Source: Vibrio artabrorum (GTDB lineage: Bacteria > Pseudomonadota > Gammaproteobacteria > Enterobacterales > Vibrionaceae). From it: a DNA stretch of 64,000 nt. The translations under genes were made by a program, and so were the position numbers. Below, one piece after another: positions 8,656 through 17,066 of this stretch. Positions within the stretch are counted from its first letter, which is position 1; each line of letters opens with the position of its first letter. The DNA lies in the NCBI RefSeq assembly GCF_024347295.1, contig NZ_AP025458.1, positions 2,356,001-2,420,000 of the forward strand, written 5' to 3'. The notes below the pieces were generated by a model. The model worked only from the letters and a program-made list of their open reading frames with translations, had not been told where the DNA came from and made no database searches.

Positions 8656-10110
8656 TTATAAATCATGTCCAAATGAGCCTTCACTACCACCCTCGGTCGA
8701 AGGGATATCTTGTTGAGCTTGAGACTCGTCTGAATTCGAACTCGACGGTTCAGCAATGTAAGCACTTCTACCTAACAAGTAATATTCCAAGTCATTCGGA
8801 TTCACGAAAGCATCCGTCGGTAGCGTCACTTTGTTTCTATCGATAGGCTTTGCTAACCTTGGCGTCACTAAAATCACCAATTCAGTCTCACCTGATACGT
8901 ACTCTTGACTATTAAAAAGCTGGCCTAAAATGGGGATATCACCGACACCCGGCATTTTATTACTGATATCTCGAACGTTCTCGCTCAATAAACCAGCTAT
9001 ACCAATGGTTTGCCCATCAGCAAGCTCAAGCGTAGAAGAAGCACTTCGACGTGTAATCGGCGGGATAAAATAGGTCGCATTCGTTGAACCCGGGTCGATA
9101 GTCAACGAGCTGCTATTGGCAATTTCACTCACATCTACCGCCAAATTGAGGTTGATTTTTTTGTCGCTAAGTACGGTTGGTATAAATTTAAGGCCAACCC
9201 CATACTCTTTGTATTCAATCGTAATACCATCTTCATCGGGCACAGGAATCGGAAACTCACCACCCGCTAAAAACTCAGCCTTAGACCCACTTAATGCGGT
9301 TAGATTCGGTTCCGCTAATACTTTCGCGACGCCATTTTGTTTTGCGACATCCAACGCAAAAGTAAATAGGGTATTACTATCAATAAATGATCCTAAAATG
9401 CCGTAGTCCGTCGATGTCGGTATATTGAAAATAGGCGTCGCTCCTAACACTCCGGCTGGTACGGAGGATGCTCCCCAAGAGAAGTCAGACCCACTGGTTT
9501 GGAAGAAGTGAAAATTAGCATCAAACTTTCTCACTAAGCTTCTTTGAACCTCAGCAACGGTAACTTCTAACATCACCTGTTGCGCACCACCAATCGACAT
9601 CAAGTTAATCACGCCCGTGGCTGCGGCCTGTTCGCTACCGCTTTCATTCGATTCATCCGCCGTTTGACCCGAAGAATACGTTTCAGCGATTCTCATCGCT
9701 ACATTCATTTGTTGTTGATTACTCACTTGACCACTCAATAACAGACGATTTTGCGCGCTATGTACCTCTATCGTTTCATCCGGTAAGAACTCATATAATT
9801 TAGCTTTTAAGCTGTTGAGATCATGAGTCACTTCTATATTTATTGATTCAATCAACTGACCTCTTGAATCCCAGGCCATTAAATTCGTCGCGCCTAAGGC
9901 CTTACCAATTAAAAATAACTCATTGGATTTCAACATCACAATGTCAAGCACGTCCGGATCGCCAAGCGATACTCTGCTGGCTTTTCCGGACAAAAGCACA
10001 TGCGTTGATTTATGATGAGGGACCGTCACGGTTTTACCCGTTTGCAAAGCCGCTAAGCTTAACGAACTAAAAAAAATCAGGCTCAAAATACACGTTATTA
10101 TTATTTTCAT
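8656..10110 (-). CDS. rcpA: RcpA/CpaC, outer-membrane secretin of the Tad pilus
   Basis: 484 residues. It has a Sec signal peptide (residues 1-20), then the pilus secretin N-terminal domain at about 23-95 (KASRVSLGDPDVLDIVML), a BON-like domain at about 96-146, and a secretin C-terminal domain from about 240 to 440 with the segments ALSGSKAEFLAGGEFPIPVP and TELVILVTPRLAKP. It forms the outer-membrane channel for the Flp fibre. The Ser/Gln-rich tail after residue 450 is probably disordered. It lies 8 nt downstream of rcpC. Confidence 0.92.
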   Translation of the reverse strand: MKIIITCILSLIFFSSLSLAALQTGKTVTVPHHKSTHVLLSGKASRVSLGDPDVLDIVMLKSNELFLIGKALGATNLMAWDSRGQLIESINIEVTHDLNSLKAKLYEFLPDETIEVHSAQNRLLLSGQVSNQQQMNVAMRIAETYSSGQTADESNESGSEQAAATGVINLMSIGGAQQVMLEVTVAEVQRSLVRKFDANFHFFQTSGSDFSWGASSVPAGVLGATPIFNIPTSTDYGILGSFIDSNTLFTFALDVAKQNGVAKVLAEPNLTALSGSKAEFLAGGEFPIPVPDEDGITIEYKEYGVGLKFIPTVLSDKKINLNLAVDVSEIANSSSLTIDPGSTNATYFIPPITRRSASSTLELADGQTIGIAGLLSENVRDISNKMPGVGDIPILGQLFNSQEYVSGETELVILVTPRLAKPIDRNKVTLPTDAFVNPNDLEYYLLGRSAYIAEPSSSNSDESQAQQDIPSTEGGSEGSFGHDL

Positions 10111-10118
10111 ACCTCACC

Positions 10119-10868
10119 TCAATCCTTGACGCGAACACTGGATGCTTGTGTGCCTTTGATGATGGTTACACTCGGTCTAGGTACGTACCGACGAACAACC
10201 TTCTTCTCAATTTCGTGAGGGTTTCTCAAAGTCAGCTGAATGCTGCCTTTACTCTTCGCTGTTAATAATTTCTCAGCATCTTGAGGGGAAACCTCTAACG
10301 TTACCGCTCGTACGATAATCGGGCTGTTTTCTTTGGTTTTGGCGGTTTGGTCTACGGCAAGCACTTTAATATTTTTCAGCACGGTACGAGTGGTTGCAGA
10401 ATTTTTGCTGTAGGACACCGTATTAAGAATATCGACCTTATTACCGGGTAATAGAAAGCCAGCCACACCAATCACGTCATCAACTCGTATTGTGACTGCA
10501 CGTCTATTTTCAGGTATCAGCGCCGCTAACGTCGCTCCCTCTCCTGAAATCGTGAAACGCATTTTATGAAGCACTTCGCCTTCATAAACCGTATTCGCTG
10601 CGATCTGACCGACGACTTCTGACGCATCGGAGTAATTGTTTTCATTAATCCAATTTACTTCCATCAGTTTGGTGGTTAAAAACTGCGGCTCAATAACGGT
10701 TCCGGCTTCAATGTCTTGGGAAGCGACCACAATGGGATGACGCTCCACGGTCTCAACCTCAACGGTGGGTTGAACTTGGTTGTCCATCCACTGCTTAGCA
10801 AAAAATACAGCCGCTAAACCAAAGACGACGGACAGTAAAAACAGTAGGAAAACTTGACTCTTATTCAT
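10119..10868 (-). CDS. rcpC: RcpC/CpaB, periplasmic Tad assembly protein
   Basis: 249 residues from ATG 10868, which overlaps the upstream ATPase stop by 8 nt. An N-terminal membrane segment (residues 5-24, FLLFLLSVVFGLAAVFFA) is followed by an SAF domain at about 45-105 (VASQDIEAGTVIEPQFL) and the RcpC/CpaB domain (GVAGFLLPGNKVDIL, near 130-145). It is thought to link the secretin to the inner-membrane parts. A much longer frame extends upstream into the ATPase gene but lacks any signal and is rejected as the start. Confidence 0.9.
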   Translation of the reverse strand: MNKSQVFLLFLLSVVFGLAAVFFAKQWMDNQVQPTVEVETVERHPIVVASQDIEAGTVIEPQFLTTKLMEVNWINENNYSDASEVVGQIAANTVYEGEVLHKMRFTISGEGATLAALIPENRRAVTIRVDDVIGVAGFLLPGNKVDILNTVSYSKNSATTRTVLKNIKVLAVDQTAKTKENSPIIVRAVTLEVSPQDAEKLLTAKSKGSIQLTLRNPHEIEKKVVRRYVPRPSVTIIKGTQASSVRVKD

Positions 10869-12210
10869 TATTTTCGTCCTCGATTCCATCAGAGGTAAAA
10901 TAGACTTCCCATGCCATGGAAAGAATATCGAATGTAATAACAGGCGGGAGCTGTTCAAACGAGAGAATATCTTTGCTAATACCAACGAGGTCTTTCGGTA
11001 AACAAGGGAAATGTGGCACCTTATAAAGTGTGTGCATTTGAGATAAACGCTCAAAGAATCCGTCTTGAAGTTCGAGCTCTTTCTCTGCGACAACGCTCAT
11101 CCATAAAGCTTCATAATCTCTTGGGTTAAGAGGCTTAAATTCAATCTTGTAACCCAATCGACGTAGAAATGCAGGATCGCTTATTTTCTTCGGGTTCAAG
11201 TTAGTAGAGAAGGCGAGTGTTAGCACAAACGGCATCGTGATTTGTTGGCCGTTCGGTAATGATAAATAGTCAAAGGCATATTCCATCGGAACAATCCAAC
11301 GGTTGAGCAAAGTATCAACGGGCATTGGTTGACGGCCAAGGTCATCAATAACAAAAATCCCATTGTTTGCCATCATTTGTACTGGAGCTAGCCAGACACG
11401 GCTATTCTCTGAATGATTGACTTCAAGCATATCCATGGTGAGCTCTCCACCAACCTGAATATTGGGTCTTTCACAATTAAGCCAACGCTTATCGTATTGA
11501 TCTTTAAGAGAGATAACTTTATCACTACCATTACTGTCCAACGACTTGTGATGTTGTGCAGAGAACACCTTGATAATGTTACCTAATGCATAGACAGCAT
11601 AAGGAATAAACACTGAGGTGTGCAAAGCATTCACAATACGACTCGCGACAAATGTTTTCCCTGTTCCGGCATGTCCATATAACAACAAAGCACGTCCAGA
11701 ATTGATGGCCGGTCCCAGCACTGAAATCATTTTGTCGACACCATAGACATCACTCAGTGCAGCTTCGACATGTGGCCGAGTCACTAATTCGGCTCTTAAG
11801 TCTTGCTGCTTAACCACATCACTGTATTGAGCAAGTGAAACAGGGGCTGGCCCTAAGTAAGCATCGCGTTTGAAAGCAAGATCCGCTTCTTCAAGTCCTT
11901 TCTCAGAAAGGGAGTAACGAACATGACTATGAGAGACGGATGAGAACGTAAGATCGGAAGTCGGTTGAAACACCTCAATGAACGATTTTTGCCTTAAAAC
12001 AGCCAGTGCACTTTCCACAATATGTGTAACAACACATAAATAATTAGAAAGTTCCAACACATCCGATTTAGGGTAAGCAGACAGGTGTTTGAGTACGAGA
12101 TTTTCAATCACAACTTCAGGAATACCTAACATATCAAGAGATGTAGGAACAGTAGGCGCTGAAATTTGAGGCGTTAACGTTGTTGGAGCAGCTCGTCCTA
12201 TAATATCCAT
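10861..12210 (-). CDS. AAA+ ATPase embedded in the Tad locus
   Basis: 449 residues. Residues 28-115 look like a winged-helix region (SNYLCVVTHIVESALAVLRQ, then RYSLSEKGLEEAD). Residues 145-400 are an AAA+ module with Walker A GHAGTGKT at 179-186, Walker B FVIDD at 286-290, a sensor-1 Asn in AFSTNLNP, and DPAFLRRLGYKIEF carrying candidate arginine-finger residues. It is separate from TadA and TadZ and absent from the classical Aggregatibacter locus. A GGAGAGG ribosome site precedes the ATG, and it lies between tadV and rcpC with an 8-nt overlap into rcpC. Function is unknown; remodelling of a Tad component or a regulatory role are both possible. Confidence 0.82.
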   Translation of the reverse strand: MDIIGRAAPTTLTPQISAPTVPTSLDMLGIPEVVIENLVLKHLSAYPKSDVLELSNYLCVVTHIVESALAVLRQKSFIEVFQPTSDLTFSSVSHSHVRYSLSEKGLEEADLAFKRDAYLGPAPVSLAQYSDVVKQQDLRAELVTRPHVEAALSDVYGVDKMISVLGPAINSGRALLLYGHAGTGKTFVASRIVNALHTSVFIPYAVYALGNIIKVFSAQHHKSLDSNGSDKVISLKDQYDKRWLNCERPNIQVGGELTMDMLEVNHSENSRVWLAPVQMMANNGIFVIDDLGRQPMPVDTLLNRWIVPMEYAFDYLSLPNGQQITMPFVLTLAFSTNLNPKKISDPAFLRRLGYKIEFKPLNPRDYEALWMSVVAEKELELQDGFFERLSQMHTLYKVPHFPCLPKDLVGISKDILSFEQLPPVITFDILSMAWEVYFTSDGIEDENNE

Positions 12211-12247
12211 ATATTATTCCTCTCCACAAAACGAACCAACAACAGGT

Positions 12248-12778
12248 CTAAGTAAAATAGCTATACATCGCTAGCCCGATAACAACTGAGGGGGCAAAAG
12301 GCATCGTCACCTTATTTGAATATCTAGCGTGCAAACGAGAATTTTCATCTAAAACTGGCGCGACTCCACCAAGCACAATCAACTTATTTTCAAAATATCC
12401 TTTGACACTAAGACTGTTCGAGTTGGCATAGTTATAGAGCAGGTAGAAAGCCCCGATCACTCCAGAAGCAAGTAAGATAAAGTACGACGCATCCAGTAAT
12501 TGTCCCCAACCAAGATACATCCCTACAACGCCTAATAACTTCGCATCACCAGCGGACATCGCTCTCATAAAATACAAAAACAGCCCAAAAACCAAAAGCA
12601 CCACAAAGCCAGCTAAGGACATAACAAAAACATCGAAGGTATAATTGCTGTCAAACATTGATAAAAAGTAAACAAACAAAAAGAGAATCAATATTTTGTT
12701 TGGTATACGATGTTTCTCAACATCGTATACCGAAACTGCAATTAGTAATGCCCAAAAAGCGGAAGGCTCATTAATCAT
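12248..12778 (-). CDS. tadV: TadV/CpaA, type IV prepilin peptidase
   Basis: 176 residues, the short A24 aspartic protease without the N-terminal methylase domain, as in Tad systems. The catalytic aspartates are in SVYDVEKHRIPN (near residue 19) and AGDAKLLG (near 77). About five membrane helices are visible. It should cleave the leaders of both Flp pilins and of TadE/TadF. The start lies 9 nt after the second flp stop with only a weak ribosome site, so translation is probably coupled. Confidence 0.9.
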   Translation of the reverse strand: MINEPSAFWALLIAVSVYDVEKHRIPNKILILFLFVYFLSMFDSNYTFDVFVMSLAGFVVLLVFGLFLYFMRAMSAGDAKLLGVVGMYLGWGQLLDASYFILLASGVIGAFYLLYNYANSNSLSVKGYFENKLIVLGGVAPVLDENSRLHARYSNKVTMPFAPSVVIGLAMYSYFT

Positions 12779-12787
12779 AAACTCTAT

Positions 12788-12940
12788 TTATACACTCGAT
12801 ATAATGCTCTGAAACTTACTAAGTAAGGCAATTGCCATTCCAGAAAAAACGAATCCAACAGCAAGAACCAGTGAAGCAGCGCCAATCACATACTCAACCG
12901 TCGTTAACCCCGATTGCCTTTTCAATCTGTTGTTATTCAT
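12788..12940 (-). CDS. flp: Flp-type pilin, second copy
   Basis: 50 residues. The leader MNNNRLKRQSG is followed by LTTVEYVIGAASLVLAVGFV: Gly before the cut, Glu at +5 and Tyr at +6, the Flp hallmark. The C-terminal tail ends SIISSV. It is only about half identical to the first pilin, mostly within the hydrophobic core. It lies 11 nt after the first copy and upstream of tadV, so it may be a minor or alternative pilin. Confidence 0.88.
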   Translation of the reverse strand: MNNNRLKRQSGLTTVEYVIGAASLVLAVGFVFSGMAIALLSKFQSIISSV

Positions 12941-12951
12941 AACTTGAACCA

Positions 12952-13125
12952 CTAACCAACATTGGCAACAATAGCATTTAGTTTATTTGCTAGAGTACTA
13001 CCTAAGCCAGAAAATACCGTTGTTAAGCCTAACACCAATAATGCTGCACCGATTACATATTCGATCACAGTCAACCCTTCTTCATCTTTCATGAATTCTT
13101 TACAATTATTCAAAAACTTATCCAT
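12952..13125 (-). CDS. flp: Flp-type major pilin, first copy
   Basis: 57 residues. A 17-residue leader ends in DEEG, then LTVIEYVIGAALLVLGL with Glu +5 and Tyr +6, followed by a short polar tail (ANKLNAIVANVG). This is the canonical Flp pilin cut by TadV. A strong AAGGAGAGG ribosome site lies just upstream of ATG 13125, stronger than that of any other gene in the locus, as expected for a major structural subunit. It is the first gene of the Tad locus. Confidence 0.93.
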   Translation of the reverse strand: MDKFLNNCKEFMKDEEGLTVIEYVIGAALLVLGLTTVFSGLGSTLANKLNAIVANVG

Positions 13126-13319
13126 GAGAACCTCTCCTTGATTTACGTATCAGGCTTTGTTTACCTGTAAACTAAATCTAGAGGTGAGCGATATATTAGG
13201 TTAGGATTTTCTTGCCATTTACTTGCACTTTTCTGTGGTACTTCTAATCTAATTATTATGCATCGTAATTTGTCTATTTTTAAATCCACTGTTGAATATG
13301 AAATAGAGTTGGTATTTAT
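13126..13319 (-). promoter_or_regulatory. flp/AraC divergent control region with a palindrome
   Basis: This 194-nt divergent region should hold the promoter of the Tad locus and of the AraC gene. In the flp leader the palindrome GTTTACCTGTAAAC (13159-13172) has perfect 6-bp arms and is a candidate operator. On the minus strand a TAATAT box (near 13194) could be a -10; no good -35 is seen, which fits an activator-dependent promoter. The assignment is inference from position and symmetry. Confidence 0.4.
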
Positions 13320-14063
13320 ATGAAAATAGTAACACCTTTATTGTCAGATAAAGAGAGTGAATTTAATGCTGTTATTATCAATAAAATAAGGCACTACTTC
13401 CCTATAGAGAATTATAAGCAAGATATATCTATAATCAGTAACTTAGATGTCAGACTGGTATTTTTCATATTAAATAGAACGGATAAACTTCAACTACTTA
13501 CAATGGCATTATCTATTTGTGAAAATTTGAACAAGAGAATAATCATCATTTGCTCAGACCCGTTACCTAATATCGTTCGACATCATAAGAATATATTTTT
13601 TATTATCGAAATAAACAGTAATCATCTGACCAGTACATTCGAAGAACTTAAGCGCAAAACACAGCATATCTTCGACCCTCACTTTGATTTCGACAGAGAC
13701 ATAAATAACAATAATCAACTGCCTACTAAATGGTTTACTTCTGAGGTGGTTAACTATGTTATGGATAACATCAACAAAAAGGTTAGAGAAACGGAGATCG
13801 CGGAGAAATGTTACTGCTCAACAACCTACTTTTCCAAAAAATTTCACCTACACTTTGGAGTAAGCTTTAGAGATTATGTTTGTGATAAACGAATCCAGTT
13901 GGCTAAGAAGCTAATTGAAGCGGATACTGAATCAAAAATAGCGGTAATTGCTTATCAATGTGGATACAAGGACGTGTCGTACTTTTCGAGAATATTTAAA
14001 AAAAAGACAGGAGTAACCCCTGCAAGCTACAGACGAGCCTGCATAGATAACAGAAAACGCTAA
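13320..14063 (+). CDS. AraC-family transcriptional regulator
   Basis: 247 residues. The C-terminal 105 residues are an AraC/XylS double helix-turn-helix: first helix-turn-helix KVRETEIAEKCYCSTTYFSK, second IAVIAYQCGYKDVSYFSRIF, ending in the family signature TGVTPASYRR. The N-terminal 120 residues are not a sugar-binding cupin; alternating hydrophobic strands (LVFFIL, RIIIICSD, IFFIIEI) suggest a degenerate receiver-like fold. The ribosome site is weak, and the gene is AT-rich with many AAT/ATA codons compared with its neighbours. It is divergent from flp, so control of the Tad locus is the obvious hypothesis. Confidence 0.85.
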   Translation: MKIVTPLLSDKESEFNAVIINKIRHYFPIENYKQDISIISNLDVRLVFFILNRTDKLQLLTMALSICENLNKRIIIICSDPLPNIVRHHKNIFFIIEINSNHLTSTFEELKRKTQHIFDPHFDFDRDINNNNQLPTKWFTSEVVNYVMDNINKKVRETEIAEKCYCSTTYFSKKFHLHFGVSFRDYVCDKRIQLAKKLIEADTESKIAVIAYQCGYKDVSYFSRIFKKKTGVTPASYRRACIDNRKR

Positions 14064-14146
14064 TTTTACTCCCTAAAACAAAAAATCATGGTACATTTAA
14101 CATGAAATTAACAAAAATAACTTAGCGAAAAACATGGAGTTAGACA

Positions 14147-15835
14147 ATGATTCAGCCTAACGAGTTTAGCCAAGAACACGCAACAGCTCTCTCTACACCC
14201 AGTGATATGATTTTAAGGTGGGCAAAAGAACGCCCCAACGAAGTCTATTTAAAACAAATTATTAATCGCCAGTTTGTCGAATTCACTTATAAAGAAGTCG
14301 CCGACAAAGCTCTAAAACTGGCGGCAGCATTAGAAGGATTAGGAGCACAACCTGGCGATCGAATCGCTTTGGTGTCCAAAAACTGTGCAGAGTGGTTTAT
14401 CTCTGATCTTGCGATGATGTTAGGAGATTTTGTCAGCGTCCCAATCTTTCCAACAGCGGGGGCAGACACTATTCAATACTGTATTGAGCACAGTGAAAGT
14501 AAAATTGTGATTGCAGGTAAACTTGACGATCCCGTAGCAACCCAAAAAGTACTTGATGAGAACCCGAGTTTAATCAGTATCTCGTTGCCTTATGATAGCG
14601 CTGCAAACTGCCAATATACGTTTGAAGAACTCATCGCGACACATGAGCCCTCAACGAAGCACCCTCATCATTACGATGATAAACTCATGTCGCTTGTCTA
14701 CACATCGGGCACGTCTGGACTACCGAAAGGGGCAATGCTCACATACGGAGCCTTTACGTGGTCAGTTCAACGACTCATCGATCATATTGGAATCCAACCC
14801 GGTGATCGCCTGTTCTCTTATCTACCACTTGCTCATATTACAGAGCGAGTCTACATCTTCGGCTCTTCCGTTATGGGAGGGGTCGTTACCGCTTTCCCTG
14901 AATCTTTAGATACGTTCATTGATGACGTGAAAATGCATCGACCAACCCTATTTATTTCAGTTCCTCGTTTATGGACCCTATTTCAACAACGAATCCAAGA
15001 TAAATTACCGCAGAAGAGACTGAATTTCTTACTCAAGATCCCAGTCATTAATAGCATCATTAAGAAAAAACTGGCCGATGGTCTCGGGTTAGATAAGGCT
15101 CGAGTTCTGGGTTGTGGCTCTGCACCGGTCTCTCCGGCTCTACTCGCATGGTATGAGAGTGTTGGCCTGCATATCACAGAAGCATGGGGGATGACGGAGT
15201 CGTTTGCTTACAGCACCCTCAACTACCCATTTAGAGCCGATAAAATTGGTACTGTTGGTAATGCAGGTCCGGGAATTGAGCTCAAGATCGCCGCAGACGA
15301 AGAGATATTGGTTCGAAGTAAGGGGCTATTCTCTGGCTACTATAAAAATGACATTGCAACTCAAGAATCTTTTGATTCAGAGGGTTGGCTACATACTGGT
15401 GATATCGGTGATATTGATAGTGAAGGTTACCTAACCATTCGCGGGCGTAAAAAAGACACCTTTAAAACCGCTAAAGGCAAGTTTGTGGCTCCTGTTCCAA
15501 TCGAGAACAAACTCTTTGAATACAGCCGCGTAGAGATGATGTGTCTGATTGGCCTAGGTTTACCCGCCCCGATCTTACTTGTCGTTCCTCATGACTTTCC
15601 TAATTTTGATCGAACTCGATATGAAAAGACAAGTCAGCGAGTTATCGAGAAAATTAACCGACAGCTTGCCTCTCATGAAAAGATAAAGGGTGTACTGATG
15701 ATTAAGGACCCGTGGAGCATTGAGAATGGTGTATTAACACCTACTCTCAAAATAAAACGACATATCCTTGAACAGAAATACCATGAAATTGGGCATAACT
15801 GGCCCAAAGACAAGCTCGTCGTTTGGGAGGAGTAA
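14147..15835 (+). CDS. Long-chain acyl-CoA synthetase-like AMP-binding enzyme
   Basis: 562 residues of the AMP-forming acyl-CoA synthetase (FAA1) group. The P-loop signature is YTSGTSGLPKGAMLTY (near residues 185-200), the adenine-binding motif AWGMTES near 346, the hinge region LHTGDIGDIDSEGYLTIRGR near 415-434, and a C-terminal PTLKIKR with the conserved catalytic-type lysine. It activates a carboxylic acid, probably a long-chain fatty acid, to its acyl-CoA through an acyl-AMP. A GGAG site lies 7 nt before ATG. It stands alone between the AraC gene and an intrinsic terminator. The exact substrate cannot be read from the sequence. Confidence 0.87.
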   Translation: MIQPNEFSQEHATALSTPSDMILRWAKERPNEVYLKQIINRQFVEFTYKEVADKALKLAAALEGLGAQPGDRIALVSKNCAEWFISDLAMMLGDFVSVPIFPTAGADTIQYCIEHSESKIVIAGKLDDPVATQKVLDENPSLISISLPYDSAANCQYTFEELIATHEPSTKHPHHYDDKLMSLVYTSGTSGLPKGAMLTYGAFTWSVQRLIDHIGIQPGDRLFSYLPLAHITERVYIFGSSVMGGVVTAFPESLDTFIDDVKMHRPTLFISVPRLWTLFQQRIQDKLPQKRLNFLLKIPVINSIIKKKLADGLGLDKARVLGCGSAPVSPALLAWYESVGLHITEAWGMTESFAYSTLNYPFRADKIGTVGNAGPGIELKIAADEEILVRSKGLFSGYYKNDIATQESFDSEGWLHTGDIGDIDSEGYLTIRGRKKDTFKTAKGKFVAPVPIENKLFEYSRVEMMCLIGLGLPAPILLVVPHDFPNFDRTRYEKTSQRVIEKINRQLASHEKIKGVLMIKDPWSIENGVLTPTLKIKRHILEQKYHEIGHNWPKDKLVVWEE

Positions 15836-15846
15836 TCTGAATAGAG

Positions 15847-15870
15847 AAGGAGCCCTGTGGCTCCTTTTTT
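15847..15870 (+). terminator. Intrinsic terminator after the acyl-CoA synthetase
   Basis: Perfect 8-bp stem (15847-15854 with 15859-15866), 4-nt loop CTGT, and a run of T after the stem, starting 11 nt past the stop codon. Confidence 0.85.
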
Positions 15871-15881
15871 GTAAGTTCAAC

Positions 15882-16061
15882 TTATAGATATTTAGTGTAA
15901 TCAGCTGCATCATCGCTCCCATTGTCCAAACCGATGTCCCCCCTCATTTGATAGCTCAGCGACTCCAAACTAATAACGTGTCTCGATTTAACCAGCTTAC
16001 TTGCCTTGGTTTTAAGCATCTGATTAACAAGTCTGCTGGCCCAACAGTGTATTGCTTTCAT
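15882..16061 (-). CDS. Small DUF1127-like protein
   Basis: 59 residues, with a purine-rich AGAGAGA ribosome site before ATG 16061. It is basic at the N terminus (MKAIHCWASRLVNQMLKTKA) and acidic at the end. The segment LESLSYQMRGDIGLDNG resembles the core of DUF1127 proteins (LxxLSxxxLxDIGLxR). It is divergent from the LysR gene by 99 nt, and its stop lies next to the preceding gene's terminator. DUF1127 proteins are often found beside LysR-type regulators. The family match is a weak visual one. Confidence 0.6.
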   Translation of the reverse strand: MKAIHCWASRLVNQMLKTKASKLVKSRHVISLESLSYQMRGDIGLDNGSDDAADYTKYL

Positions 16062-16160
16062 TTTCTCTCTCTTGTATTCCTTGTTTATTTATCGCTATTA
16101 TGGAAATAACAGGTTCGATAAGCGAACAACCATTGTTAACAAGGACTATAAGCTGAGATT

Positions 16161-17066
16161 ATGGATAATAGACTGCGCCACCTTGCTGGTCTCCGTTATT
16201 TTGAAGTTGCGGCACGCTTAAATAGCTACAGTAAAGCTGCTGATGAACTGTTTGTTAGCCAAGCAGCTGTCAGCCAAAAGATCCGTCAGCTAGAAGAACA
16301 GCTTGGATGTAAGCTATTTATTCGTAAGGGACGTGTAATGGCCTTAACACAAGAAGGACGTACCCTTTTTAAGCATGTCTCGGACGGGTTCAAAGAGATC
16401 ATCGTAGGATTAAATAAGATCCAATCAGAGCCCCTTCAAGGCGTTCTTGTTGTTAGCAGCCCTCCTTCATTTGCTTCCCGCTGGCTGCTGCCAAGGCTTT
16501 GGAAATTCTCAGTCAAACACCCAGAGATCCCAATTAAGGTGCTAACAGGATCTGATACACCAAATTTAAAACATGGCGAGGTTGATGTAGCTATTCTGCA
16601 AGGCGAAGATCTATGTGTTGAGGAAGGCTTGACTCTTGAGATGCTAATCAACGAACCCATCTATCCTTTTTGTTCACCTGAACTGGCCGATTCTTTACAG
16701 TTCACGTCAGCAGAACAATTACTCAAATGTTGGTTAATTCAATTTAATAGCGGATGCTTCCCTTGGGAAGAGTGGTTCAAACAAGCCAACATATCCACTC
16801 AAGGCAAAGCGATGCAGTGGGTGAAAGTAGGCACCTTTGATATGGGGTTAACGACTGTCATGGCTGGACATGGGGTCTGCCTTGCGACAGATAGCTTAGC
16901 TGGTGATTTTATCGAACGCGGCCTACTCGTTAAGCCATTCAATATTGGGATGACACCCGGTGTTCAGGTCAACCTATGCTTTGATCCTAGCTCTCCAAGA
17001 AAAGAGCGAGTTATCGCGTTTACTCATTGGTTACATGAAGAAGTAAACGAGATATTGGAAAACTAA
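16161..17066 (+). CDS. LysR-family regulator, GcvA-like
   Basis: 301 residues. The N-terminal winged helix-turn-helix has YFEVAARLNSYSKAADEL, VSQAAVSQKIRQLEEQLG and LFIRKGRVMALTQEG, the pattern of the GcvA/AmpR subgroup. The remaining 210 residues form the periplasmic-binding-like effector domain. The gene is monocistronic and divergent from the small DUF1127-like gene, the usual arrangement for a LysR protein controlling its neighbour. The effector is unknown. Confidence 0.88.
   Translation: MDNRLRHLAGLRYFEVAARLNSYSKAADELFVSQAAVSQKIRQLEEQLGCKLFIRKGRVMALTQEGRTLFKHVSDGFKEIIVGLNKIQSEPLQGVLVVSSPPSFASRWLLPRLWKFSVKHPEIPIKVLTGSDTPNLKHGEVDVAILQGEDLCVEEGLTLEMLINEPIYPFCSPELADSLQFTSAEQLLKCWLIQFNSGCFPWEEWFKQANISTQGKAMQWVKVGTFDMGLTTVMAGHGVCLATDSLAGDFIERGLLVKPFNIGMTPGVQVNLCFDPSSPRKERVIAFTHWLHEEVNEILEN

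Noticed and set aside
10869..11093. 75-codon N-terminal extension of rcpC
   Set aside because: It lies wholly inside the ATPase gene and is followed by a proper signal-anchor start at 10868, which fits the CpaB family.
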